A stretch of 34,175 nucleotides of DNA from Eubacterium sp. (GTDB lineage: Bacteria; Bacillota; Clostridia; Lachnospirales; Lachnospiraceae). The notes below the pieces were generated by a model. The model was not told where the DNA came from and searched no databases. It was given only the letters and a program-made list of their open reading frames with translations. This document shows positions 1-8,183 of the stretch, in pieces. Positions within the stretch are counted from its first letter, which is position 1. Each line of letters starts with the position of its first letter. The DNA lies in assembly GCA_017614395.1 (NCBI GenBank), contig JAGABX010000023.1:1-34175 (forward strand), given 5' to 3'. The translations under genes were made by a program, and so were the position numbers.

Positions 1-42
1 CTTCATACATTATGTTAACATATTCGTAATAATCTGTAAACC

Positions 43-1437
43 TTATAAGTCACAATTATTGACTGTTCTCGGGAACGGAATGACATCCCTTATATTGCCC
101 ATTCCGGTAAGATACATAACGCATCTCTCAAAGCCGAGACCGAATCCGGAATGCCTTGCGGATCCGTATTTGCGCAGGTCAAGATAGAATTTATAATCCT
201 CCTCATTCAGACCGCACTCCTGAATTCGCTGACGAAGCGTCTCATAGTTTGCCTCTCTCTCGCTGCCGCCTATGATCTCACCGATTCCAGGCACCAAACA
301 ATCCATTGCGGCAACTGTTTTTCCGTCATCGTTCAGTTTCATATAAAAAGCCTTGATCTCCTTGGGATAATCAGTGACAAATACAGGGCGTTTAAATACC
401 TCCTCGGTGAGATATCTCTCATGCTCTGTCTGCAGATCACATCCCCATGAAACCTTGTACTCAAAATTATCATTGTTTTTTTCGAGGATTTCGATTGCCT
501 CAGTATAGGTGACATGTCCAAACTCAGAGTTCAGCACATGGTTCAATCTCTCGATCAGCCCCCTGTCGATAAACTGATTGAAAAAGTTCATCTCCTCCGG
601 CGCTGCCTCAAGTACATACGCGATTATGTATTTCAGCATCGCCTCTGCCAGCATCATGTCATCCTCGAGATCTGCAAACGCGATTTCCGGCTCAATCATC
701 CAAAACTCGGCCGCATGCCGTGTCGTATTGGAGTTCTCCGCGCGGAATGTCGGTCCGAACGTGTAGATGTTCTGAAATGCCATCGCAAACGTCTCACCGC
801 ACAACTGACCGGATACCGTCAGGTTGGTTTCTTTTCCGAAAAAGTCCTTGCCATAATCCACTTCTCCATCCGGTGTTTTCGGAACCTCTGCCGGATCGAT
901 CGTACTCACCCGGAACATCTCACCCGCGCCCTCACAGTCACTTCCGGTGATGATAGGTGTATGCACATAAATGAACTCTCTCTCCTGGAAAAAGCGATGA
1001 ATCGCATACGCAATCAAAGAGCGCACACGAAATACCGCCTGAAATGTATTCGTTCTCGGTCTCAGGTGAGATATCGTCCGTAAAAATTCCATCGAATGAC
1101 GCTTTTTCTGCAGAGGATAATCCGGTGTTGATTCACCCTCAATAAAAACCTCGTCCGCCTGGATTTCAAACGGCTGTTTCGCCTCCGGTGTAGCCACGAG
1201 CGTCCCCGTCACGATCACCGCCGCACCGACATTCAATTTGCATATCTTGTCAAAATTATCAAGCTTGTCATGATACACAACCTGCATCGGCTCAAAAAAG
1301 GTTCCGTCGTTAACCACGAGAAACCCAAATGTTTTTGAATCGCGGACACTCCGGATCCATCCCCCAACCGTAACCTTCTTATCTATATATTCATCGCGAT
1401 CGCGAAATATTGTTCGAATACTTGTTATCGATTCCAT
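43..1437 (-). CDS. asnS: Asparaginyl-tRNA synthetase
   Basis: This cytoplasmic enzyme charges tRNA-Asn with asparagine using ATP. The 464-residue protein begins with an OB-fold anticodon-binding domain (about residues 15-105), followed by a class II catalytic core. Motif 2 is visible as [20 protein letters not shown] and motif 3 as [15 protein letters not shown] near the C-terminus. The ending RDVIPFPRT is typical of AsnRS and helps separate it from AspRS and LysRS. Length matches the family. The ATG start has AGGAGA seven bases upstream. It is transcribed in the same direction as tpiA but is separated from it by 161 bases that carry a long palindrome, so it may have its own promoter. No T-box leader is visible there. 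Its presence suggests direct Asn-tRNA charging rather than sole reliance on transamidation. Identification is secure. Confidence 0.97.
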   Translation of the reverse strand: MESITSIRTIFRDRDEYIDKKVTVGGWIRSVRDSKTFGFLVVNDGTFFEPMQVVYHDKLDNFDKICKLNVGAAVIVTGTLVATPEAKQPFEIQADEVFIEGESTPDYPLQKKRHSMEFLRTISHLRPRTNTFQAVFRVRSLIAYAIHRFFQEREFIYVHTPIITGSDCEGAGEMFRVSTIDPAEVPKTPDGEVDYGKDFFGKETNLTVSGQLCGETFAMAFQNIYTFGPTFRAENSNTTRHAAEFWMIEPEIAFADLEDDMMLAEAMLKYIIAYVLEAAPEEMNFFNQFIDRGLIERLNHVLNSEFGHVTYTEAIEILEKNNDNFEYKVSWGCDLQTEHERYLTEEVFKRPVFVTDYPKEIKAFYMKLNDDGKTVAAMDCLVPGIGEIIGGSEREANYETLRQRIQECGLNEEDYKFYLDLRKYGSARHSGFGLGFERCVMYLTGMGNIRDVIPFPRTVNNCDL

Positions 1438-1521
1438 TAATTTCTCCTGTCTTTACAATTTGATTTTTTAATAATGCAAATCTCATAAACTGATTTTTTC
1501 AATTTTATTGCTAAAGATCCC

Positions 1522-1591
1522 GCGCCGGCGGCAGGAGTTTTCTCACAGCGAGCTTGCGAGTCGTGAGAAAAACTCCGATTGCGTCCGGCGC
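1522..1591. repeat. Long imperfect palindrome after tpiA (element A)
   Basis: The outer arms GCGCCGG (1522-1528) and CCGGCGC (1585-1591) are perfectly complementary. Inner arms at 1534-1546 and 1563-1576 pair over 13 bp with one bulged base. The apex holds CAGCGAGC (1546-1553). The element begins 8 bases beyond the tpiA stop codon in the direction of transcription. No U-rich run follows on either strand, so it is not a classic intrinsic terminator. It may stabilise the 3' end of the glycolytic mRNA or belong to a dispersed palindromic repeat family (see element B at 13008-13108). Confidence 0.7.
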
Positions 1592-1598
1592 CGAATAC

Positions 1599-2342
1599 TT
1601 ATGCATTTACTATTTTTGAAAAATCAGGTTTGAGTGAAGCGCCGCCGATGAGTCCGCCGTCAATATTCGGCTTTGCCAACAGTTCAGCGGCATTCTCGGC
1701 ATTCATGGAGCCGCCGTACTGGATGCGGATTGCCTCCGCGGTAGCTGCATCATAAATCTCTCCGATGCACTCACGGATCGCTGCGCAAACCTCCTCGGCC
1801 TGCTCCGCTGTAGCGGTCTTGCCGGTTCCGATTGCCCAGATAGGCTCGTATGCGATAACTGCCTTTTTAGCCTGATCAGCTGTGATATCAAGAAAAGCGA
1901 TTTTGATCTGCTGACGGATCCAGTCGATGGTGATGCCCTGTTCTCTCTGAGTCAGAGACTCCCCGCAGCAAATAATCGGTGTGATGTCATGCTTGAACGC
2001 CTGCTTGATTTTTTTATTTACGGTCTCATCTGTCTCAGCGAAATACTCACGCCTCTCGGAATGTCCGATAATAACATATTTCACACCGGCGTCGGTCAGC
2101 ATGTTCGCTGCAATCTCACCTGTATATGCGCCACTCTCCTCAAAATACAGATTCTCAGCACCAACCTCAACATTAGTTCCCTTAACTGCCTCAGCAACCG
2201 GAATAATATCGATCGCAGGCACACAGAAAACCACATCAACGTCATCATTTTTAACAAGCGGGATCAATGTATTTGCAAGCTCCACCGCCTCGGACGGTGT
2301 CTTGTTCATTTTCCAGTTTCCCGCAATAATTCTTCTTCTCAT
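1599..2342 (-). CDS. tpiA: Triosephosphate isomerase
   Basis: This enzyme interconverts dihydroxyacetone phosphate and glyceraldehyde 3-phosphate in glycolysis. The protein has 247 residues, the usual bacterial length. It shows GNWKMN with the catalytic lysine at the N-terminus, IIGHSERR with the catalytic histidine, and the loop-6 signature [14 protein letters not shown] with the catalytic glutamate. I chose the ATG at 2342 because AAGGAG lies just upstream and the protein then begins [13 protein letters not shown]. The longer reading frame from 2363 would run into the pgk stop codon and adds no conserved residues. The gene follows pgk after 17 bases and is surely co-transcribed with gap and pgk. 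A long palindrome (1522-1591) follows its stop. Confidence 0.97.
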   Translation of the reverse strand: MRRRIIAGNWKMNKTPSEAVELANTLIPLVKNDDVDVVFCVPAIDIIPVAEAVKGTNVEVGAENLYFEESGAYTGEIAANMLTDAGVKYVIIGHSERREYFAETDETVNKKIKQAFKHDITPIICCGESLTQREQGITIDWIRQQIKIAFLDITADQAKKAVIAYEPIWAIGTGKTATAEQAEEVCAAIRECIGEIYDAATAEAIRIQYGGSMNAENAAELLAKPNIDGGLIGGASLKPDFSKIVNA

Positions 2343-2359
2343 TACAACTCTCCTTATAA

Positions 2360-3571
2360 TCATTTATCATTAGCAGCAGCAACGCCCGGCAATTCCTTGC
2401 CCTCGAGAAACTCCAGCGACGCTCCGCCTCCGGTTGAGATATGACTCATCTTGTCTCCGAGTCCCATCTGATTTACAGCCGCCGCAGAATCACCGCCACC
2501 GATAATCGTCGTAGCAGATGATTCAGCAAGAGCCTTCGCAACTGCCAGCGTACCCTTTGCCAGTGTCGGGTTCTCAAACACACCCATCGGTCCGTTCCAA
2601 ACAACGGTCTTGGCATTTTTCACTTCATTTGCAAAAAGATCCGCGGTTTTTGTCCCGATATCACAAGCCTCTTTATCAGCCGGGATACTGTCAACATCAA
2701 CGATATCAACATCAATCGGCGCATCGATCGGATTCGGGAAATCAGCTATTACGGCAGAATCAACAGGGAGCAGTAACTTTTTCCCGAGTTTCTCTGCCTT
2801 TGCCATCATGTCACGGCAATAATCCAGTTTCTCGTTGTCGCAGAGAGACTTACCGATTTCCTTGCCCTGGGCTTTCAGGAATGTATATGCCATACCGCCG
2901 CCGATAATGAGTGTGTCACATTTGGTCAGAAGATTATCGATAACATTCAGTTTGTCAGCAACCTTTGCTCCTCCGAGTATTGCAACAAACGGACGCTCCG
3001 GATTCTCTACCGCATTGCCGAGGAAATCAATCTCCTTCTGCATGAGGTATCCGACAGCTGCGGTATCCTTGAGCGCAGCCACACCGACATTGGAGCAATG
3101 TGCACGATGCGCGGTTCCGAATGCGTCATTTACAAACACATCACAAATAGATGCGAGATCCTGTGAAAAAGCATCGCCGTTTTTCGTCTCCTCCGGACGG
3201 AATCTCGTATTCTCCAGCAGAATGATATCGCCATCATTCATTGCATCTACAGCCTCACGAACATTGTCACCCACAACCTCCGCATTCGGAACAAATTTTA
3301 CTTCCTGTCCGAGTAAAGCAGTCAAACGCTCTGCAACCGGTGCGAGTGTTTTGGTCTTTTTGTCCTCCTCAGTCTTTACCTTGCCGAGATGAGAGCAGAG
3401 AATCACCTTGCCGCCATCTGCAACCAGCTTTTTTATTGTAGGAAGCGCTGCCACCAAACGGTTTTCATCAGTAATTTTTCCGTCGATAATCGGTACATTG
3501 AAATCACAGCGGCACAGAACACGCTGTCCTTTGACATTGATGTCATCCACTGACTTTTTATTAAGTCCCAT
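2360..3571 (-). CDS. pgk: Phosphoglycerate kinase
   Basis: This cytoplasmic glycolytic enzyme transfers phosphate from 1,3-bisphosphoglycerate to ADP. The 403-residue protein carries [11 protein letters not shown] (substrate-binding loop, about residues 17-27), the hinge-region WNGPMGVFE and the nucleotide-site GGGDSAAAV near the C-terminus. Length is normal for the family. The ATG is preceded by AGGAGG with good spacing. It lies between gap and tpiA, the common Firmicute order, but the gap-pgk gap of 93 bases contains a strong hairpin (3604-3633). That hairpin could lower pgk-tpiA expression relative to gap or mark an RNA processing site. No oddities are seen in the protein itself. Confidence 0.97.
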   Translation of the reverse strand: MGLNKKSVDDINVKGQRVLCRCDFNVPIIDGKITDENRLVAALPTIKKLVADGGKVILCSHLGKVKTEEDKKTKTLAPVAERLTALLGQEVKFVPNAEVVGDNVREAVDAMNDGDIILLENTRFRPEETKNGDAFSQDLASICDVFVNDAFGTAHRAHCSNVGVAALKDTAAVGYLMQKEIDFLGNAVENPERPFVAILGGAKVADKLNVIDNLLTKCDTLIIGGGMAYTFLKAQGKEIGKSLCDNEKLDYCRDMMAKAEKLGKKLLLPVDSAVIADFPNPIDAPIDVDIVDVDSIPADKEACDIGTKTADLFANEVKNAKTVVWNGPMGVFENPTLAKGTLAVAKALAESSATTIIGGGDSAAAVNQMGLGDKMSHISTGGGASLEFLEGKELPGVAAANDK

Positions 3572-3603
3572 TATTATAACCTCCTATTGTTATATTAGTA
3601 GAA

Positions 3604-3633
3604 GAAAGGCCCGGCCCTCAGACCGGACCTTTC
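3604..3633 (-). terminator. Hairpin between gap and pgk, possible partial terminator
   Basis: Arms GAAAGG-C-CCGG (3604-3614) and CCGG-A-CCTTTC (3623-3633) pair over 10 bp with a single mismatch and an 8-base loop. On the minus strand the stem is followed by a pyrimidine-rich stretch (CTTCTACT) rather than a clean U-run. It could be a leaky terminator, an attenuator or an mRNA-stabilising or processing stem for gap. The structure is clear but the role is inferred. Confidence 0.55.
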
Positions 3634-3664
3634 CAGGTCATGCTTTTTATTCACAGAATCGGGA

Positions 3665-4684
3665 TTAAGCACCCAACAGAGAACCGAAATGCTTGATGGT
3701 ACGAACCATCTGGCTGGTGTACGAGTTCTCATTGTCATACCATGATACTACCTGAACCTCAGTGGTTCCGTTGTCTAACGGCAGAACCATTGTCTGTGTG
3801 GAATCAAAGAGTGAGCCGTATCTCATACCGATCACGTCGCTGGATACAATCTCATCCTCGTTGTAACCAAATGACTCGTTGGAAGCTGCCTTCATTGCGT
3901 CGTTGATCTGCTCCTTGGTTACATTTCCCTCTACTACTGCGGTAAGGATTGTGGTTGAACCGGTCGGAGTCGGAACACGCTGTGCGGAACCGATAAGCTT
4001 GCCGTTCAACTCAGGAATTACAAGGCCGATAGCCTTTGCAGCACCCGTTGAGTTCGGAACGATATTTACTGCAGCTGCGCGTGAACGACGCTTGTCACCC
4101 TTTCTCTGCGGTCCGTCAAGTGTCATCTGATCACCTGTGTATGCATGGATAGTGCACATGATACCTGACTGGATCTTTGCACAATCATTAAGTGCCTTTG
4201 CCATCGGTGCAAGACAGTTGGTTGTACATGAAGCAGCAGAAATGATCTTGTCGTCTGCTGTAAGGCTGTCATGATTAACATTGTAAACGATTGTCTTCAG
4301 ATCATTACCGGCCGGCGCGGAAATGATAACATGCTTAGCACCTGCATCAATATGAGCCTGTGACTTATCCTTGGATGTATAGAATCCTGTGCACTCAAGC
4401 ACTACATCTACTCCGAGATCACCCCAAGGAAGGTTCTTTGCGTCTGCCTCAGCATATATCGTGATCTTCTTGCCATCAACCGTAATGAAATTCTCGCCGG
4501 ATGAAACCTTGTCGCAAAGCTCATATCTGCCCTGTGTAGAGTCATACTTAAGAAGATGAGCCAGCATCTCGGGAGAAGTCAGATCGTTGATAGCTACGAT
4601 CTCAAAACCCTCAGCACCGAACATCTGACGGAATGCCAAACGACCGATACGACCAAAACCATTGATTGCTACTTTTACTGCCAT
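3665..4684 (-). CDS. gap: Glyceraldehyde-3-phosphate dehydrogenase, type I
   Basis: This enzyme oxidises glyceraldehyde 3-phosphate to 1,3-bisphosphoglycerate with NAD+ and phosphate. The 339-residue protein starts [15 protein letters not shown], the NAD-binding Rossmann glycine motif. The catalytic cysteine is Cys153 in [12 protein letters not shown]. The S-loop/catalytic-domain sequence near [20 protein letters not shown] is also typical. The ATG at 4684 has AGAGG upstream. An in-frame extension to 4750 lacks conservation and would cover the leader. The gene heads gap-pgk-tpiA and has its own promoter at 4781-4809, with a leader of about 90 bases that can form a hairpin. The type I form with this S-loop is normally the glycolytic, NAD-dependent enzyme. 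Confidence 0.97.
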   Translation of the reverse strand: MAVKVAINGFGRIGRLAFRQMFGAEGFEIVAINDLTSPEMLAHLLKYDSTQGRYELCDKVSSGENFITVDGKKITIYAEADAKNLPWGDLGVDVVLECTGFYTSKDKSQAHIDAGAKHVIISAPAGNDLKTIVYNVNHDSLTADDKIISAASCTTNCLAPMAKALNDCAKIQSGIMCTIHAYTGDQMTLDGPQRKGDKRRSRAAAVNIVPNSTGAAKAIGLVIPELNGKLIGSAQRVPTPTGSTTILTAVVEGNVTKEQINDAMKAASNESFGYNEDEIVSSDVIGMRYGSLFDSTQTMVLPLDNGTTEVQVVSWYDNENSYTSQMVRTIKHFGSLLGA

Positions 4685-4722
4685 AATAAAATACCTCTTT
4701 TCTGCACCGCTTGTGTTTTCAG

Positions 4723-4751
4723 GGTGTATGAAAGCGGCGCCGACATACACC
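4723..4751 (-). promoter_or_regulatory. Hairpin in the gap leader
   Basis: GGTGTATG (4723-4730) and CATACACC (4744-4751) are perfectly complementary over 8 bp, with a 13-base loop containing the palindrome CGGCGCCG. The hairpin sits about 40 bases before the gap start codon and within the transcript predicted from the 4781-4809 promoter. It could be an mRNA stabiliser or a protein-binding operator. It resembles no riboswitch known to me. Confidence 0.45.
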
Positions 4752-4780
4752 GGGGAGCGTTTTGCTCGGGTTGCTATAAC

Positions 4781-4809
4781 ATTCTAACCTATAAAGGCAG
4801 AAAAATCAA
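4781..4809 (-). promoter_or_regulatory. Sigma-A-type promoter for gap-pgk-tpiA
   Basis: Read on the minus strand, TTGATT (4804-4809) and TAGAAT (4781-4786) are separated by exactly 17 bases. The -35 box lies just after the glgA stop codon (4817), so gap-pgk-tpiA can be expressed apart from glgA. The predicted start is near 4773. Confidence 0.65.
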
Positions 4810-4816
4810 GATAAAA

Positions 4817-6253
4817 TTACATCCTATCGTAAAGTTCCTCATATTTCTTTGCAGAGCTGCTCCATGAGAAATCCTTTGCCATACCGCGATCGATGATCTT
4901 GTTCCACTCACGTTTATGGTTATAATATACATCCTTTGCATATCGTATCGTTCCGAGCATCTCATGAGCATTGTAATTTGCAAAGGAAAAACCTGTTCCG
5001 CTGTCCTCGTATTCATTGTACGGCTCCACGGTATCCTTCAATCCACCTGTCTCACGAACAATAGGAACGGTACCGTAGCGCAGGCTCATCAGCTGACTCA
5101 GTCCGCATGGCTCAAACAGGGACGGCATCAGGAACGCATCACAGCTCGCATATATTTTATGTGATCTTTCATTCGAATAGAAAATATTAGCTGAAACTCT
5201 GTCCGGATATTTCCATGCAAAATGACGGAACAGATGCTCATATTTCTCCTCGCCTGTACCAAGTACAACCAACTGAGTATCCTCTGCGCATATCTCCTCG
5301 ATCACGTAATCAATCAGGTCAAACCCCTTCTGATCCGTCAGACGGGAAACCACGCCGATCATGAACCGCTTCTCATCCTCAGCCAGTCCGAGTTCCTTCT
5401 GGAGAGCCTTTTTGTTCTTTACTTTTTCCTTTCGGAAAGTCCTTGCATCATATTTGAAATCAATCATCGGATCCTTTGCCGGATTCCACTCATCATAATC
5501 CAATCCGTTAACAATACCGGTAAGACATGCAGACTTTGCATTGATCAAACCATCCAGTCCCTCACCGTAGAACGGCATTTTGATCTCCTCGGCATAGGTG
5601 TCTGATACAGTCGTGATCTGATCGGCATATACAAGACCGCCCTTGAGATAGTTGGCATCGCCGTACGCCTCCAATTTATCCGGAGTGAAATAATACGCAT
5701 CCAGTCCGGCAGTATCCATAACTGTCTTTTTATCCCAGATTCCCTGGAATTTCAGATTGTGGATTGTCATTATGGTTTTGATCCCACGATAAAATTCATT
5801 TTGCTGGAACGCATCCTGCAGATACACCGGAACAAGTCCCGTCTGCCAATCGTGGCAATGAATGATATCAGGTCTGAAATTCAACATGGGAAGGCAGGAC
5901 AAGGCAGCCTTGTCAAAAAAGGCAAACTTCTCAATATCCTGATAAATCTCTCCGTATGGAAGCATTCCGCTGAAATAGAACTCATTATCGAGAAAATAGA
6001 AAATCACGCCGTTAACTTCGATTTTAAATATCCCGACATATTGTTTTCGCCATGCCAAATCCATATAAAAATGGTCGATGTACTCCATCTGTTCCTTATA
6101 CTGCTCGGGAATTGCAGTGTATTTCGGCACTATCACGCGCACATCATATTTCTTTTTGTCAAAATAGCGTGGTAACGAACCAACTACGTCAGCCAAACCT
6201 CCTGTTTTGATGTAAGGCACACACTCAGATGCCACAAAAAGAATGTTTTTCAA
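4817..6253 (-). CDS. glgA: Glycogen synthase (ADP-glucose type, GT5)
   Basis: This enzyme extends alpha-1,4-glucan chains from ADP-glucose in glycogen storage. The 478-residue protein has the N-terminal KTGGLADVVGSLP motif (Lys16), which binds the nucleotide-sugar phosphates. The C-terminal half carries PSLFEPCGLSQLMSLRYGT and ETGGLKDTV, the conserved GT5 catalytic signature. Length is typical. The start is TTG at 6253, chosen because AGGAGGG lies eight bases upstream and no nearer ATG fits. It is preceded by a near-consensus promoter (6341-6369) and a palindrome in the leader. No other glycogen gene (glgB, C, D, P) is in the window, so glgA stands alone here between recN and gap. Confidence 0.95.
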   Translation of the reverse strand: MKNILFVASECVPYIKTGGLADVVGSLPRYFDKKKYDVRVIVPKYTAIPEQYKEQMEYIDHFYMDLAWRKQYVGIFKIEVNGVIFYFLDNEFYFSGMLPYGEIYQDIEKFAFFDKAALSCLPMLNFRPDIIHCHDWQTGLVPVYLQDAFQQNEFYRGIKTIMTIHNLKFQGIWDKKTVMDTAGLDAYYFTPDKLEAYGDANYLKGGLVYADQITTVSDTYAEEIKMPFYGEGLDGLINAKSACLTGIVNGLDYDEWNPAKDPMIDFKYDARTFRKEKVKNKKALQKELGLAEDEKRFMIGVVSRLTDQKGFDLIDYVIEEICAEDTQLVVLGTGEEKYEHLFRHFAWKYPDRVSANIFYSNERSHKIYASCDAFLMPSLFEPCGLSQLMSLRYGTVPIVRETGGLKDTVEPYNEYEDSGTGFSFANYNAHEMLGTIRYAKDVYYNHKREWNKIIDRGMAKDFSWSSSAKKYEELYDRM

Positions 6254-6310
6254 TAGTTTACCCTCCTAATCCGGTACTATAGGATTAAATAGATTCACAT
6301 ATCCGCTCCC

Positions 6311-6335
6311 TTGTGACTGACTGAATCGGTCACAA
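6311..6335 (-). promoter_or_regulatory. Palindrome in the glgA leader
   Basis: TTGTGAC (6311-6317) and GTCACAA (6329-6335) form a perfect 7-bp inverted repeat with 11 bases between the arms, extendable by a G-U pair. It lies 6 bases downstream of the glgA -10 box, at or just after the expected transcription start. It could be a repressor operator or a 5' hairpin. The spacing does not fit the TGTGA-N6-TCACA sites of CRP/FNR-type regulators. Confidence 0.5.
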
Positions 6336-6340
6336 AATTC

Positions 6341-6369
6341 ATTATACACTAAATCAAACGAATGTGCAA
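6341..6369 (-). promoter_or_regulatory. Sigma-A-type promoter for glgA
   Basis: On the minus strand TTGCAC (6364-6369) and a perfect TATAAT (6341-6346) are spaced by 17 bases. It starts immediately downstream of recN and leaves a leader of about 80 bases before the glgA TTG start. Confidence 0.8.
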
Positions 6370-6379
6370 GGAGAATTTG

Positions 6380-8056
6380 TCATTTTTTTGACGCTTTTTT
6401 TGATGCTGCCATCTCTTTCATCTCCCTCGCATTGTCCCTGACTGCACCTGTTATCCGGGCACCACCGAGAATACGCGCCAATTCATCCAGACTCTCTTCA
6501 TAGTCAAGCGGGCGGATTTTCGTTTCGGACGCATCTGCTCCTACTTCTTTTTCAATTAAAAAGTGTGAGTCCGCCATCGCCGCGATCTGTGCCAAATGCG
6601 TTATGCAAATCACCTGATGATTCCGGCTGATCTCATTCATTTTCTCCGAAACCAGCTGCGCCGTGCGTCCGCTGATACCTGTGTCGATCTCGTCAAAGAT
6701 AAGTGTCTCTATCTCATCACTGTCAGCAAAAACCGATTTGATCGCCAACATGATTCGTGACAGCTCGCCTCCGGAAGCGATCTTTGACAGCGGAAGAACC
6801 GGCTCTCCCGGATTAGTAGCGATCAGAAATCCGATTTCGTCGTTCCCATATTCCGAAAAATCATCTGATCTTTGGATATCTATCGCAAACTCTACATGAG
6901 CAAAATTCAGATCAGTCAGTGCTGTCTGTATCCTCTTCGTTAGATCCTCGGCAGTCCTCAACCGTAAATCATGGAGGTTGTTGCATTTGTCTGTCAATTC
7001 ATTAAAAAGTCTGTCATATTTTTCCTGTCTAACGCGGCATAGATTCTCATAATCCTCATATTGTTCGAGCTGCTCCTTCGTCTCACGAAGATGACTCATG
7101 ATCTCATCATAACTGTCTCCGTATTTTGACTGCAGACCGTGTATTGCATCCATCCGTTGCTCCAGCTCGTGCAGTTCATTCTCATCAAAGGTGTAATCCT
7201 GCATAAATCCTGATAAATCTCTGTTAAAATCCCCCAACAGGCTTTCAATATTCAGCAGAGTTTCCTCGAACACAGCCAATTCGGAATTCATCGAAACACT
7301 CCTTCGCAATTCCGGCAAAACCCGATTCAGCGCATCTGCAGCATTTTTTGTGCCTCTCTCATAGACTTCCGAAAGACTCTCAACCACATTCCCCGCGTTT
7401 GACGCAGCACGGTATTTGTCATCAATGATTTCAATTTCTTCCCTTGAGAGTCCCGCTGTCTCTATCTCGCTTTTTTCAAATCTCAGGTAATCAAGTTTTC
7501 TGGCAAGCTCCTCATCTGTCATTTCATCGTCTTCGATCTCTTTTTTTACCGAAACAAACTCATGATAAAGCTCACTGACTTCCTTCAGTGCGTCCTGTAT
7601 TTCTCCGCCGCCAAATCGGTCAACTATCTCCCGCTGCCTCGTGGTTTTCAGTAATGACTGGTGCTCGTTCTGACCGTGAATATCAATACAGACAGAAGCG
7701 ACCTGCCGAATCAATCCGACAGGTACGCTCTCTCCATTAATCTTATTCACGCTGCGACCGGCTGTGATTCTTCTCGATATCACGATCAAATCATCCTCAG
7801 GCAGGATGTCCATATCCCGCAGTATGGACAACGTGCGCTCATCCCGGATCTGGAACACGGCCTCAACCCTGGCCTCGTCACCGCGTCTGCCTATCATCTC
7901 GGGTGAAACACGTCCCCCGAGCGCAATCCCCAACGAACCGATAAGAATAGATTTTCCGGCTCCGGTCTCACCGGTCAGGACATTGAAATTATCGCCGAAA
8001 TCAATGTCCGCTTCGTCAATAATGGCGAAATTTTTGACATGCAAATTAACCAGCAT
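6380..8056 (-). CDS. recN: DNA repair protein RecN
   Basis: RecN is an SMC-like ATPase that acts early in recombinational repair of double-strand breaks. The 558-residue protein begins MLVNLHVKNFAIIDEADIDF, with Walker A GETGAGKS at residues 29-36. A long charged coiled-coil centre spans roughly 150-380. The ABC signature ASGGELSRIMLAI and Walker B LIFDEIDTGISG follow in the C-terminal ATPase half. Length matches the family. The ATG has GGAGG upstream. In many Firmicutes recN follows argR/ahrC, but here it follows a gene for a secreted Ig-repeat protein after a strong hairpin, so it is probably expressed separately. I could not pick out a convincing promoter in the 127-base gap. Confidence 0.96.
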   Translation of the reverse strand: MLVNLHVKNFAIIDEADIDFGDNFNVLTGETGAGKSILIGSLGIALGGRVSPEMIGRRGDEARVEAVFQIRDERTLSILRDMDILPEDDLIVISRRITAGRSVNKINGESVPVGLIRQVASVCIDIHGQNEHQSLLKTTRQREIVDRFGGGEIQDALKEVSELYHEFVSVKKEIEDDEMTDEELARKLDYLRFEKSEIETAGLSREEIEIIDDKYRAASNAGNVVESLSEVYERGTKNAADALNRVLPELRRSVSMNSELAVFEETLLNIESLLGDFNRDLSGFMQDYTFDENELHELEQRMDAIHGLQSKYGDSYDEIMSHLRETKEQLEQYEDYENLCRVRQEKYDRLFNELTDKCNNLHDLRLRTAEDLTKRIQTALTDLNFAHVEFAIDIQRSDDFSEYGNDEIGFLIATNPGEPVLPLSKIASGGELSRIMLAIKSVFADSDEIETLIFDEIDTGISGRTAQLVSEKMNEISRNHQVICITHLAQIAAMADSHFLIEKEVGADASETKIRPLDYEESLDELARILGGARITGAVRDNAREMKEMAASKKASKK

Positions 8057-8132
8057 ATTTCATGCCTCCTCTCTCTCAATGCCGCATAATGCAGCCTCCC
8101 CTTTTCTACTCCAAATCCCTATGATATATAGA

Positions 8133-8179
8133 ATGCAACGCCCGGTTACAGACCTATGCCTGTGCCGGACGCGCTGCAT
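8133..8179 (-). terminator. Strong hairpin after the Ig-repeat gene
   Basis: ATGCAACGC and CCGG (8133-8145) pair with CCGG and GCGCTGCAT (8165-8179) over 13 bp, including one G-U pair and a 2-base bulge. Inner arms ACAG (8148-8151) and CTGT (8160-8163) add 4 bp around an 8-base loop. The hairpin begins 4 bases after the stop codon of the gene ending at 8184. The following minus-strand sequence (TCTATATATCAT) is AT-rich but has no U-run, so termination efficiency is uncertain. Confidence 0.6.
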
Positions 8180-8183
8180 ATCG

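Noticed and set aside
11-22. 12-bp palindrome TATGTTAACATA downstream of asnS
   Set aside because: AT-rich and short, at the window edge. Likely chance; no U-run to make it a terminator.
514-1083. A 189-codon plus-strand frame inside asnS
   Set aside because: Lies wholly within a certain gene on the other strand, with Arg/Cys/His-rich composition typical of a shadow frame.
1438-1598. Possible T-box leader for asnS
   Set aside because: The gap is too short and lacks the conserved T-box antiterminator sequence; only element A is found.
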